Below, in pieces: positions 8,465-16,858 of a DNA stretch of 64,000 nt. The DNA is from Sabulicella glaciei. Its GTDB lineage: Bacteria > Pseudomonadota > Alphaproteobacteria > Acetobacterales > Acetobacteraceae. The notes beneath the pieces were generated by a model. The model ran no database searches. It worked only from the letters and a program-made list of their open reading frames with translations, and was not told the DNA's origin. The position numbers and the translations under genes are program-made. The DNA is taken from the NCBI RefSeq assembly GCF_026183895.1, contig NZ_JAPFQI010000001.1:587510-651509 (forward strand). The letters are read 5' to 3'. Each line of letters opens with the position of its first letter. Position 1 is the first letter of the stretch.

Positions 8465-9187
8465 ATGCGGCGCTTCCTGCCCCTTCTTTTCCTGGGCCTC
8501 CTGAGCGGACCGGCCCTTGCGGCACCGTGCCCGCCCGCCGGAGTGCGGCTTCCGCCCATCCCCGCGCTGGCCGCGGCGCTGGAGCGCGGGTCGCTGACCA
8601 TCGTCGCGCTCGGCTCCTCCTCCACCGAGGGGGCGGGGGCTTCGGCGGCCGGGCTGGGCTACCCCACCCTGCTGGAGGAAAGGCTGCGCGTCGCCTGGCC
8701 CGGGGTCACGGTGCGGGTCGTCAATGCCGGTCGCTCCGGCGAAACCTCCTCCGAGATGCTGGCGCGGATGGAGCGCGACGTGCTGGCCGAGCGGCCGGAC
8801 CTCGTAATCTGGCAGGCCGGGGGCAACGAGGCGCTGCGCGGGCGCGAGGCGGGCGAGTTCGCCGCCGTGATGCGCGAGGGCCTCGACCGGCTACGGGAGG
8901 CCGGGGTCCCAGTGGTGCTGATGGACAACCAGGCCAGCCCGCGACTCGCCGCGCGCGGGCCGGTCTTCGACGCGGAGCTCGCCCGGCTGGGCGCGCCGGT
9001 GTTCCGTCGGTCCGCCGCCATGCGCGCCTGGGCGGAACGCGGCGAGGACGCGCTGATCGCCTCCGATGCGCTGCACCACAACGACCGCGGCTATGCCTGC
9101 CTGGCCGGGGAGTTGTCGGCCGCGCTGCGCGGCGCCGCAGGGGACGCTTGGCAGCGGCGCGCAATCGCCGCACAACGTCGTCCATGA
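8465..9187 (+). CDS. secreted SGNH/GDSL-type hydrolase
   Basis: A 240-residue exported hydrolase. A signal peptide covers residues 1-19 (LLSGPALA). Catalytic blocks are intact in modified form: G-S-S-S (50-53, Ser52 as nucleophile), VNAGRSG around 86-92, G-G-N-E (119-122, oxyanion Asn121) and D-A-L-H (201-204, Asp/His pair). It probably removes or transfers acyl groups on a periplasmic carbohydrate. It diverges from opgC across 39 bp and is the active paralogue of the 6567-7298 protein. Its stop overlaps the start of the next gene (ATGA). Longer upstream readings in this frame are antisense to opgC and were discarded. Confidence 0.9.
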   Translation: MRRFLPLLFLGLLSGPALAAPCPPAGVRLPPIPALAAALERGSLTIVALGSSSTEGAGASAAGLGYPTLLEERLRVAWPGVTVRVVNAGRSGETSSEMLARMERDVLAERPDLVIWQAGGNEALRGREAGEFAAVMREGLDRLREAGVPVVLMDNQASPRLAARGPVFDAELARLGAPVFRRSAAMRAWAERGEDALIASDALHHNDRGYACLAGELSAALRGAAGDAWQRRAIAAQRRP

Positions 9188-9507
9188 CCGAGATCGCTCC
9201 TCTCGCGCGCATCTTCATGCCGCCGCGCCCCGCCACCCAGTCGGGCAAGGGCCGCAGCGGGGAATGGGTGTTGCGCTTCGCCCCGACCGAGAAGCTGCGC
9301 CTCGACCCCCTGATGGGCTGGGCCGGCTCGGGCGACACGATGAAGCAGGTCTACCTGACCTTCCCGACCAAGGAAGCCGCCGTCGCGTATTGCGAGGCAC
9401 GCGGCATCTCCTACGAGGTCGAGCCGGTTCCGGCCCCCGCGCCGATCAAGCCCAAGGTCTATGCGGATAATTTCCGCTATGGCCGGGCCGAGAACTGGTC
9501 CCACTGA
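9184..9507 (+). CDS. NDUFS4-type ETC complex I accessory subunit
   Basis: A 107-residue protein matching the ETC complex I subunit conserved region (NDUFS4 / 18 kDa subunit). It shows the typical opening ARIFMPPRPATQSGK, the central WVLRFAP and LMGWAGSGDT, and the closing YADNFRYGRAENWSH. This accessory subunit belongs to alphaproteobacterial and mitochondrial NADH:quinone oxidoreductase, where it stabilises the peripheral arm. The core nuo genes are not in the window, as is usual for this dispersed subunit. The start ATG overlaps the stop of the SGNH hydrolase gene. A tRNA-Arg gene follows 8 bp after the stop codon. Confidence 0.95.
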   Translation: MTEIAPLARIFMPPRPATQSGKGRSGEWVLRFAPTEKLRLDPLMGWAGSGDTMKQVYLTFPTKEAAVAYCEARGISYEVEPVPAPAPIKPKVYADNFRYGRAENWSH

Positions 9508-9515
9508 CCCGCTTC

Positions 9516-9592
9516 GCGCCCTTAGCTCAGTTGGATAGAGCAGGAGCCTTCTAAGCTTCAGGCCGGTGGTTCGAATCCACCAGGGCGCGCCA
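9516..9592 (+). tRNA. tRNA-Arg (anticodon UCU)
   Basis: A complete 77-nt cloverleaf. The acceptor stem GCGCCCT pairs with AGGGCGC, the D-stem GCTC/GAGC encloses AGTTGGATA, and the anticodon stem GGAGC/GCTTC has loop CTTCTAA with TCT at positions 34-36. The T-arm is GGTGG-TTCGAAT-CCACC and the CCA end is encoded. It reads AGA codons, which are rare in this GC-rich genome. No integrase or duplicated 3' end was seen nearby. Confidence 0.97.
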
Positions 9593-9696
9593 GATTGGCC
9601 CGCGACGCCGTGCGCGTGTGTCGCGTAGGCGGCTCGGCGCATCCCAAGGCGCCGTGAGCGAGTTGTGCAGGACACGGTTCGAGAGGATGCCTGCAC

Positions 9697-9987
9697 ATGC
9701 CATCCATTCCCGCCTTCCTGCTGCGCCAGGCTTCGGTCGGCTTCGGCCTTTCCACGATCTTCGTCGCGGCGATCCTGCTCGCGGACCCGGCCGGGCTGTC
9801 TGGCCTGCTGCTGCGCGCGGCCGAGCATCCTCTGCCCCTGGTGCTGCTCTGGGGCTTTTTCGGCATGACCTTCAGCGCCGTGCAGGTCGGGGCGGCCGTG
9901 ATGCTGTCCGCTACGGACGCCCCGCAGGGTGGACGGCGCGTCCCCGTGCTGGTGCCCGTGCCGGTGCGCGTCCAGCGCCGACGCTGA
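9697..9987 (+). CDS. small membrane protein, unknown function
   Basis: A 96-residue protein with two predicted membrane helices (about residues 15-35 and 45-70) and a basic, proline/valine-rich tail ending QRRR. No family was recognised. GAGAGGA lies about 8 bases before the ATG, a good ribosome-binding site, and codon composition matches the neighbours. It lies about 100 bp after tRNA-Arg and converges with the ThDP enzyme gene, with three bases between the stop codons. Confidence 0.7.
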   Translation: MPSIPAFLLRQASVGFGLSTIFVAAILLADPAGLSGLLLRAAEHPLPLVLLWGFFGMTFSAVQVGAAVMLSATDAPQGGRRVPVLVPVPVRVQRRR

Positions 9988-9990
9988 GCG

Positions 9991-11601
9991 CTACCCGCGC
10001 AGCGCCTGGATCTGGCGGCCATAGCTGGAGGGATCGCAGCGCGCATCCACCAGGGCAGGGCCACCGGAGGCCAGGGCGGCGCGAAGGGCTTCGCTGAACT
10101 CCTCCTCCGAGAAGGCGCGCCACGCCTGCCCGCCGAAGCCGCGCATCACCTGGGCGAAATCCGCCTCCGGCCAATCCAGCGATCGGGACGGCAGGTCCCG
10201 CCCGCCCTTCTTGATGTCGATCAGCGACAGGGTCGCGTCGTTGAAGACCACCACGACCAGGCGGAGTCCCATCGCCGCCGCCGTCGCCAGTTCCCCGAGT
10301 GCCATCAGCAGGCCGCCATCTCCGGTCAGCGCCACGGCGCCGCGGGCCGGGTCGTGGATCGCGGCGCCGATCGCGGCCGGCAGGGCATGGCCCATGGTGG
10401 CGAGGCCGTTGGAGATCAGCAGGTCCCCCGGCCTTTCGGCCTGCCAGAAGGTCGTGGCGGGAAACATGTGCGCCCCCGCATCCACGGCGACGCGCGGGTC
10501 CGCGCCCACCTCGCGGCAAGCCGCCTGGGTGAGGCGCACGATGGCGGAGGGCGAGATGCCGCGATTGCCGCTACGCCCGTTTTCCAGCGCCGCGAGCCAA
10601 GTCTCCCGGTGGCGGGCGATGCCGGCTTCGTTCCAGTCCGAACGAGACGCACCGCTCGTGAGTGCCGTGACAGCTTCTTCCCAGGCGCCGGTCAATCGCA
10701 GCGCGGGGGCACGGTACTCCTGTGCCCGCACGGCATTGGCGAGATCGACGATCGGCGCGTCGAAGCGCCAGGTCTGCGGGATGAACTCGATCGGGTCGGC
10801 GCCCATCAGGAGGATCAGGTCGGCCTCGCGCAGGACCGGCGCCTCGGCCTCGCCGCCGGTGAAGACGCCGCCGAAGAGCGGATGCGCATCGGGCACCACC
10901 CCCTTTGCCTTGTAGGTCACGAGCACTGGGCAGCCGAGCGCCTCGGCCAGGGCACGCACGGCCTCGGTCCGGCCCGGCGCCGTCGCCTCCAGCCCTGCGA
11001 TGATGGCTGGCCGCCGTGCCCCGGCGAGCTGGTGCCTTGCTTCCGCCACCCGAGACGCATCGGGCGGGTTCAGCCGGGGCGCCGTCCAGGCGGGAGGGGG
11101 CGGCGCATCGGCGCGCGCGTCCTCGCCGCTGAGCTCGACATAGGAAGGTCCGCGCGGCTCGGACAGGGCGGCGGCGAGCGCCTGTGCGGCGGCAGCCCCG
11201 GCCGGCAAATCCTGGCTCCGGCACTGTGTGCGGGTGACGGGCGCCATCATTGCCGCCTGGTCGAACAGCTGGTGCGTGGCGAAACGGGCTTCGGCCTTGC
11301 CGAAGCCATCGGCCACCAGCACCACCGGGGCGCGTTCCAGGCTGGCATCGGCGATACCGTTCGCGGCGTTGGAAACCCCCGGACCGCGCGTGACCAGCAC
11401 GCCAACCGGGCGGTGGCTCAGCTCGGCCAAGGTGAGGGCCATGATGCCCGCGCCGCTTTCCGTGCGCGCGAGGTGGAAGGGAATCCCGCGCGCCTTCGCC
11501 GCGGCGATGAGGTCGAGCGAGGAGCCGCCGCCGGGCACGCCGAAGATCGCGGGCATGCCCGCTGCCGCGAATGCCGTCGCCACCGCTTCCGCTCCGTTCA
11601 T
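9991..11601 (-). CDS. thiamine-diphosphate-dependent enzyme (acetolactate synthase-like)
   Basis: A 536-residue enzyme of the POX/AHAS-like ThDP family. The N-terminal Pyr domain has FGVPGGGSSLD and the cofactor-activating Glu in ARTESGAG. A central domain follows, and the C-terminal PP domain carries the ThDP motif from GDGGLL to VVFNDATL (about residues 425-455). Relatives include acetolactate synthase, benzoylformate decarboxylase and oxalyl-CoA decarboxylase-like proteins; I cannot tell which reaction is catalysed. There is no small regulatory subunit nearby, which argues against biosynthetic AHAS (ilvB). The start is the first ATG with homologous sequence, and further upstream is non-homologous. 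It diverges from the ATP-grasp gene across about 127 bp. Confidence 0.88.
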   Translation of the reverse strand: MNGAEAVATAFAAAGMPAIFGVPGGGSSLDLIAAAKARGIPFHLARTESGAGIMALTLAELSHRPVGVLVTRGPGVSNAANGIADASLERAPVVLVADGFGKAEARFATHQLFDQAAMMAPVTRTQCRSQDLPAGAAAAQALAAALSEPRGPSYVELSGEDARADAPPPPAWTAPRLNPPDASRVAEARHQLAGARRPAIIAGLEATAPGRTEAVRALAEALGCPVLVTYKAKGVVPDAHPLFGGVFTGGEAEAPVLREADLILLMGADPIEFIPQTWRFDAPIVDLANAVRAQEYRAPALRLTGAWEEAVTALTSGASRSDWNEAGIARHRETWLAALENGRSGNRGISPSAIVRLTQAACREVGADPRVAVDAGAHMFPATTFWQAERPGDLLISNGLATMGHALPAAIGAAIHDPARGAVALTGDGGLLMALGELATAAAMGLRLVVVVFNDATLSLIDIKKGGRDLPSRSLDWPEADFAQVMRGFGGQAWRAFSEEEFSEALRAALASGGPALVDARCDPSSYGRQIQALRG

Positions 11602-11728
11602 CTTTCCAGTTCCTTTGCTGATTCGGCGGGCGATCGGACACCGCCAGGGCGAGAGGGGCAAGCCGTCGCGCTGGACACGGCTGGGGCGGCTTGGTGAAGT
11701 CAGGCAAAGCCGGGCGCAGGGAGCCGCG

Positions 11729-13204
11729 ATGGGATCCGCATTCAACGAGATGGGCGAGGGGCCGGAACACAGCGCCGCCTATGCCGAGGTCGCGCGCTGG
11801 CTGGCGGCGACACCGCCCGAGGAACTGGCGGCGAAGCGCGCCGAGGCCGAGTACCTGTTCCGCAAGGTGGGCATCACCTTCGCCGTCTATGGAGAGGGCG
11901 GGGACCCGGAGCGGCTGATCCCCTTCGACATCATCCCGCGCGTCCTGGCCCGCGCCGAATGGGACCGGCTGGCGCAGGGGCTGTCGCAGCGCGTGCGCGC
12001 CCTCAACGCCTTCCTGGCGGACGTGTACGGCGCGAAGGAGATCCTGCGCGCCGGCCGCATCCCGGAAAGCCTCGTGCTGCGCAACGAGCAGTTCCGGCCG
12101 GAGATGGAGGGTTTCGCGCCACCCGGCGGCGTCTACACTCATATCGCGGGCATCGACCTCGTCCGCACCGGCCCGGACGATTTCTATGTGCTGGAGGATA
12201 ATTGCCGCACCCCCTCCGGCGTCTCCTACATGCTGGAGAACCGGGAGGCGATGCTGCGCCTCTTCCCGCGCCTGTTCTCGCGCCACCGCATTGCGCCGGT
12301 CGGTCGCTATCCGGAGGAGCTGCTCGAAACGCTGAAGGCTGCGGCGCCGGAGCGCGCAGGGCCGGACCCGACCGTCGCCATCCTCACCCCCGGCCATTTC
12401 AACAGCGCCTATTACGAGCACTGCTTCCTCGCCGACGAGATGGGGGTGGAGGTCGTGGAAGGCGCCGATCTCTGCGTCGAGAACGATGTGGTCCACATGC
12501 GCACCACCGCGGGCCCGCGCCGCGTGGACGTGATCTATCGCCGCATCGACGACGACTACCTCGACCCGCGAGCCTTCCGCCCGGACTCCATGCTTGGCGT
12601 GCCCGGCCTCATGGCCGCCTACAAGGCGGGCAACGTGGCGCTGGCGAACGCGCCGGGCTGCGGCATTGCCGACGACAAGGCGATCTACCCCTACGTGCCC
12701 GAGATGATCCGCTTCTATCTCGGCGAGAAGCCGCGCCTCGCCAACGTTCCCACCTTTCTCTGCGAGCGGGAGGACGACCGCGCCCATGTCCTTTCCCGCC
12801 TGGACGAACTGGTGGTGAAGCTGGCGCAGGGGTCCGGCGGGTACGGGATGCTGATCGGGCCGCACGCCACAAGGGAGCAGCGCGAGGAATTCGCCGCGCG
12901 CATCCGCGCCAACCCGTCGCACTACATCGCGCAGCCGACGCTTGCGCTCTCCACCGTGCCGACGCTGTGCGGCGACGCAGTGGCTCCGCGCCACGTGGAT
13001 CTTCGCCCCTTCGTGCTCTCGACTCGCGACCAGGTGCGGATCGTGCCTGGCGGGTTGACGCGCGTGGCGCTGCGCGAAGGGTCGCTGGTGGTGAACTCCT
13101 CGCAGGGTGGCGGCACCAAGGATACCTGGGTGCTGGAGGAGGAGGGCGGACCGCCCGCCCAGTCGCAATCCCAGACCCAGTCGCAGGGCTACATCTCGTG
13201 CTGA
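11729..13204 (+). CDS. circularly permuted type 2 ATP-grasp protein
   Basis: A 491-residue protein of the circularly permuted ATP-grasp family (DUF404/DUF407, COG2308). It is predicted to form amide or peptide bonds, though its substrate is unknown. Landmarks are YRRIDDDYLDP, the VVKLAQGSGGYGM nucleotide-binding segment and LSTVPTL near the C-terminus. The tail is a Gln/Ser-rich linker (about residues 476-487), a known habit of this family. GGGAG before the ATG supports the start. It is the first gene of a three-gene operon with alpha-E and Anbu, and its last 7 bases overlap the next gene. This gene set has been proposed to be a peptide-tagging or peptide-synthesis system. Confidence 0.93.
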   Translation: MGSAFNEMGEGPEHSAAYAEVARWLAATPPEELAAKRAEAEYLFRKVGITFAVYGEGGDPERLIPFDIIPRVLARAEWDRLAQGLSQRVRALNAFLADVYGAKEILRAGRIPESLVLRNEQFRPEMEGFAPPGGVYTHIAGIDLVRTGPDDFYVLEDNCRTPSGVSYMLENREAMLRLFPRLFSRHRIAPVGRYPEELLETLKAAAPERAGPDPTVAILTPGHFNSAYYEHCFLADEMGVEVVEGADLCVENDVVHMRTTAGPRRVDVIYRRIDDDYLDPRAFRPDSMLGVPGLMAAYKAGNVALANAPGCGIADDKAIYPYVPEMIRFYLGEKPRLANVPTFLCEREDDRAHVLSRLDELVVKLAQGSGGYGMLIGPHATREQREEFAARIRANPSHYIAQPTLALSTVPTLCGDAVAPRHVDLRPFVLSTRDQVRIVPGGLTRVALREGSLVVNSSQGGGTKDTWVLEEEGGPPAQSQSQTQSQGYISC

Positions 13205-14124
13205 GCCGCACCGCAGATTCCCTGTTCTGGCTCGGGCGCTACACCGAGCGTGCGGCCAATGTTGCACGCGGCCTGAACGTCGCCTGGCGGCTCGACGGGC
13301 TCGGAACCGGGGAGGAATGGCACCGCATCCTCGTCGCCTCGGGCTGCGAGCCCGGCTTCATGGAGAAGCACGGGGAGGTGACGCCCGAGGCGGTCGTGGA
13401 TTTCCTGGTGCGCGACCCGGACAATTCCTCGGGCATCCTGTCCTGCTTCGCCGCCGCGCGCTCCAATGCACGTCAGGTCCGGACGGCGCTCACCGTGGAC
13501 ATGTGGTCTGGGCTGAACGAAAGCTGGGCGCAGTTCCGCAATTCCAGCCCCGACGACTTCCAGGGTGAGCGGCTCCCGGAGTTCCTGGACCGCGTGCGGG
13601 AGCGGGTGCTGCTGTTCAACGGGGCCGCGCAGGACACGATGCTTCGCGGCGAGGCCTTTCTCTTCGTCCAGCTCGGCACGGCGCTGGAGCGCGCCGACAA
13701 CACCGCGCGCATCCTGGACGTAAAGCACGACATGCTGACGCCGGGCAGCAACGGCACGGTGGAATTCGCCCAGTGGCAAGCCATCCTGCAATCCGTTTCC
13801 GCCCTGCGCGCCTATCATTGGATCTTTCGCGAGCGGCTGGTGCCGGCGCGCATCGCCGAACTCCTGATCCTGCGGCCCGAACTGCCGAGATCGCTCGTCG
13901 CCTGCCACTCGCGCGTGACCGAGGTGCTGGAGATGATCGCGGTCGGGCAGGGCGGGCGCCGCGGCGAGTGCCACCGCCTGTCCGGCGAGATCACCGCCTC
14001 CCTGCGCTATTGCAAACTTTCCGACATCCTCGAAGGCGGGCTGCACGAATGGCTGACCCGGATGATCGGCCGCACCGCCCAGCTTGGCGGCGCGATCGAG
14101 GATTTCTACATCCGGGGAGGATGA
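13198..14124 (+). CDS. alpha-E domain-containing protein
   Basis: A 308-residue, all-helical alpha-E domain protein (DUF403, COG2307). It opens LSRTADSLFWLGRYTERA, the signature of the family, and includes the conserved ALERADNTARILD segment near residues 160-172. No catalytic activity is known; it always accompanies the permuted ATP-grasp protein and is thought to act with it. A GTG start overlapping the upstream stop codon by 7 bases implies translational coupling. The Anbu gene follows after 4 bases. In many relatives a transglutaminase-like gene sits in this operon; none is present here. Confidence 0.93.
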   Translation: MLSRTADSLFWLGRYTERAANVARGLNVAWRLDGLGTGEEWHRILVASGCEPGFMEKHGEVTPEAVVDFLVRDPDNSSGILSCFAAARSNARQVRTALTVDMWSGLNESWAQFRNSSPDDFQGERLPEFLDRVRERVLLFNGAAQDTMLRGEAFLFVQLGTALERADNTARILDVKHDMLTPGSNGTVEFAQWQAILQSVSALRAYHWIFRERLVPARIAELLILRPELPRSLVACHSRVTEVLEMIAVGQGGRRGECHRLSGEITASLRYCKLSDILEGGLHEWLTRMIGRTAQLGGAIEDFYIRGG

Positions 14125-14128
14125 GGCC

Positions 14129-14866
14129 ATGACCTATTGTGTCGGCCTGTGCGTGGACGAGGGCCTGGTGATGCTCTCCGACACCCGCACCAATGCGGGG
14201 CTCGACAACATCTCCTCCTTCTCGAAGATGTTCGTGGCGGAGGTGCCGGGCGAGCGCGCGCTGGTGATGATGACGGCGGGCAACCTCGCCGTCACGCAGA
14301 CGGTGTGGAACCTGCTGCAACAGGGCGTCTGGCTCGGCGGTGCGCAGCACCAGCTGGATACGGTGCCCGACATGTTCCACGCGGCGCAACTCGTGGGCGC
14401 GGCCGTGCGACAGGTCAAGCAGATGGACGGGGCCGCGCTGCTCGCGCAGGGCATCTCCTTCGAATGCTCGATCCTGCTCGGCGGGCAGATCCTGGACGGA
14501 CCGCCGCGGCTGTTCCTGGTCTACGCGGCTGGCAACTTCATCGAGGCGACGGAGGACACGCCCTTCCTCCAGATCGGCGAGCACAAATACGGCAAGCCGA
14601 TCCTCGACCGCGTGCTGAACATGAAGACCTCGCTCAGCGAGGGCGTGGCGCTGACGCTCATCAGCATGGACAGCACCGTCCGCTCCAACCTGTCCGTCGG
14701 GCTGCCGCTCGATCTCGCGGTGATCCGGCGTGACGCGCTGCGGATTTCGTTCCGCAAGCGCATCACGGAGGAAGACCCGTACTACCGCGCCATTCGCGAA
14801 GGCTGGGCTGGCGCGCTGCGCGACGCCTATCTCAGCCTGCCGAGGCCGGACTTCCCGGTTGGCTGA
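14129..14866 (+). CDS. Anbu-type proteasome-like peptidase
   Basis: A 245-residue member of the Anbu (ancestral beta-subunit) family of Ntn hydrolases. The protein begins Met-Thr, so Thr2 becomes the N-terminal nucleophile after Met removal. Asp18 (in LSDTRTNAG) and Lys33 (in SFSKMF) match the proteasomal T1/D17/K33 triad, so it looks catalytically competent. Family structures show open, ring- or helix-like oligomers rather than a closed 20S barrel. GGGAGGATGAGGCC precedes the ATG. It completes the ATP-grasp/alpha-E/Anbu operon. Its TGA abuts the convergent Bug stop (TGATCA). Its targets in the cell are unknown. Confidence 0.95.
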   Translation: MTYCVGLCVDEGLVMLSDTRTNAGLDNISSFSKMFVAEVPGERALVMMTAGNLAVTQTVWNLLQQGVWLGGAQHQLDTVPDMFHAAQLVGAAVRQVKQMDGAALLAQGISFECSILLGGQILDGPPRLFLVYAAGNFIEATEDTPFLQIGEHKYGKPILDRVLNMKTSLSEGVALTLISMDSTVRSNLSVGLPLDLAVIRRDALRISFRKRITEEDPYYRAIREGWAGALRDAYLSLPRPDFPVG

Positions 14867-15844
14867 TCAACCAAGCGTGACCCCGGCAGTGCGGACGACT
14901 TCGCCCCACAGGCGCGAGTCGCGGGCGATCAGCGCGGCGAAATCCTCGGGCGAGCCGGGCAGCGGGTCAGCCCCCTGGTCGCGGAGCCGCGCGACGATCT
15001 CCGGCTGGGCGAGTGCGCGGGCGATGCCGGCATTGAGCAGCGTCACCACCGGCGCGGGCGTCCCGGCCGGGGCCAGCACCCCGAACCAGGACGTGACCTC
15101 GTAGTCGCGGAGCGTCGAGCCGATGGTCGGCACCCCCGGCAGGGACGCGACGGGGCGTGGCCCTGCGACGCCGAGGGCCCGCACCGCGCCGCTCTGGATA
15201 TGCGGCAGGATGGTGGGCAGGTGGTCCACCATCATCAGCACGCGGCCGGAGACGAGATCCGTCATGGCCTGGGCGCTGCCGCGATACGGGACGTGGCTCA
15301 GCTCCACCCCGGCCCGCGCGCGGAACAGCTCCGCCGCGAGATGGGTAATGGAACCCTGGCCGGAGGAGGCGAAGGTGACCTGGCCCGGCTCCGCCCGCGC
15401 CTTTGCCACGAGCCCCGCCACGTCGGACACGCCGAGCGAGGGGTGCACGACGAGCGCCATCGGGACGGAGGCGATCGTGCCGACCGGCGCGAAGTCCTTG
15501 GCGGCATCATAGGCGAGGCGCGGATACAGGTGCGGCGTGATGGACTGCGTCGCGGTCGTGCCGAGCAGAAGCGTATGGCCATCGGGCGCGGCCTTCGCCA
15601 CCGCCTCCGCGCCGATGGTGCCGCCTGCGCCGGTGCGGTTCTCGGCTACGAAGGACTGGCCGTGCTCTGCCTGCCAGGCCTGAGCTATGGCGCGGGCCAG
15701 GATGTCGGTGGCCCCGCCGGCCGCGAAGGGCACGATGACGCGGACGGGCCGTTGCGGCCACGCCGCCTGGGCGAGAGCATGGCGGGGCAGGGCAAGGCTG
15801 GCGGCGCCGCACAGGGCGACCCCCAGCGCGTGACGACGGCGCAT
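14867..15844 (-). CDS. Bug/TctC family periplasmic substrate-binding protein
   Basis: A 325-residue Bug protein with signal peptide MRRRHALGVALCG to about residue 26 (HALAQ). The mature start WPQRPVRVIVPFAAGGATD is typical of the family. GGAGGAAACGCC precedes the ATG at 15844; a leftward extension to an in-frame ATG 30 bp upstream lacks a signal-like start. It lies 78 bp downstream of nadX on the same strand and may share its transcript, suggesting uptake of an amino-dicarboxylate or related acid (inference). No membrane components are encoded nearby. Confidence 0.94.
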   Translation of the reverse strand: MRRRHALGVALCGAASLALPRHALAQAAWPQRPVRVIVPFAAGGATDILARAIAQAWQAEHGQSFVAENRTGAGGTIGAEAVAKAAPDGHTLLLGTTATQSITPHLYPRLAYDAAKDFAPVGTIASVPMALVVHPSLGVSDVAGLVAKARAEPGQVTFASSGQGSITHLAAELFRARAGVELSHVPYRGSAQAMTDLVSGRVLMMVDHLPTILPHIQSGAVRALGVAGPRPVASLPGVPTIGSTLRDYEVTSWFGVLAPAGTPAPVVTLLNAGIARALAQPEIVARLRDQGADPLPGSPEDFAALIARDSRLWGEVVRTAGVTLG

Positions 15845-15922
15845 GGCGTTTCCTCCGGGTGTCGGGGTCTTCATGCCCCGGCGCCGGAGGTTACGCGCAG
15901 CGGCGCCGCGCTTGCCACCCCC

Positions 15923-16732
15923 TCAACTTCCGACCTTGAGGGTGCTGACGAGACCGCGCAGGCAGGCCAGCAGCGACAGGGCGGTGATGCGGCCCGTCCG
16001 GGGGTTCTCGTCACTCGGCACGTTCTCGATCGTCATGGTGAGCCGGGCCGAATCGGCCTCGACGCGGATCGTGTGCGTGTTGCGGGTGACGCCGGGGTCG
16101 GCCCAGATCTCGACGGTGGTACGCTCGGGGCCGATGCCGGCCATGGCGAGTGCAGCGGCGACGTTGACGTTCGCCGGAAAGCCGGCAGCGGCATCGAAGG
16201 CATTGCCCGCGAAAACACGCTTCGCCTGCGCGATCGTGGTCACGTCGATGCCATTCCGCTCGAGATAGGGCGCCCCGGCGAGGCCGCGCGGCGGCTTGCG
16301 CGTCTCGATGGTCACGCTTTCCACCTCGCCCTCCGCCGCGGCGCGCACCGCGTCGAGGCCGAGCAGCGCGCCGGTCGGGACGATGATCCGTGCCCCCGTC
16401 TCCCGCGCACGCTCCACGAGATGCATGCGCGGCAGCAACTGACCGCAGGAGGAGGGGACGAAGACGCATCCTGCCTCGATGGCGGCGGTCGCCACCTCCT
16501 CGAAGACGGCAGCAGGTGCGCACTCCACGATGATGTCGCACTCGCGCGGGAGCTTCGCGATGTCGAGGATGAGGGGACGGTCTCTGAAGCCCTTCATGGC
16601 TTGGCGCGCCTTCTCGGCATCGCGCACGGCGACGGCGGCGAGCTTGAGGCCAGGCACACCTTCATCCAGTGCGCGCGCCAGCTTCAGCCCGATGGCGCCC
16701 AGTCCGACGATGCCAACCGTATAGCTTTCCAT
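15923..16732 (-). CDS. nadX: L-aspartate dehydrogenase-like
   Basis: A 269-residue NAD(P)-dependent dehydrogenase of the aspartate dehydrogenase family, converting L-aspartate to iminoaspartate/oxaloacetate. The Rossmann motif GIVGLGAIG lies at residues 7-15, the central ECAPAAVFEEVA near 70-81, and the conserved catalytic-region His in TRNTHTIRVEAD near 215. The second domain carries PANVNVAAALAMAGIG. No nadA or nadC is adjacent, so a role in amino-acid or C4-acid catabolism is as likely as NAD synthesis. The downstream Bug gene on the same strand fits a catabolic role. Confidence 0.85.
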   Translation of the reverse strand: MESYTVGIVGLGAIGLKLARALDEGVPGLKLAAVAVRDAEKARQAMKGFRDRPLILDIAKLPRECDIIVECAPAAVFEEVATAAIEAGCVFVPSSCGQLLPRMHLVERARETGARIIVPTGALLGLDAVRAAAEGEVESVTIETRKPPRGLAGAPYLERNGIDVTTIAQAKRVFAGNAFDAAAGFPANVNVAAALAMAGIGPERTTVEIWADPGVTRNTHTIRVEADSARLTMTIENVPSDENPRTGRITALSLLACLRGLVSTLKVGS

Positions 16733-16858
16733 GCCTCTCTCCCGCGCCTCGACCGCGTGGGGTTAGCACAGCGTTCGACCAAGTCCACCCGCGTTGAAAC
16801 CATGGAAGGGCATGAGGTGTTTGCCAGGGTGATTACGTCCTAGTGAAGGTTTCATTAC

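Noticed and set aside
9516-9592. tRNA-Arg as an attachment site for an integrated element
   Set aside because: No integrase, no repeated tRNA 3' end and no change in gene content typical of an island downstream.
13160-13192. CAG/TCG-rich repeat in the ATP-grasp C-terminal tail as a possible phase-variable tract
   Set aside because: The codons are mixed (CAG, CAA, TCG, TCC, ACC), so it is not a perfect nucleotide repeat; a Gln/Ser linker is usual in this protein family.
10571-13267. Minus-strand open frame of about 900 codons opposite the ATP-grasp gene
   Set aside because: It is antisense to two well-supported genes, its composition is Arg/His-rich low-complexity, and it has no recognisable domain. 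Long antisense frames are expected at this GC content.
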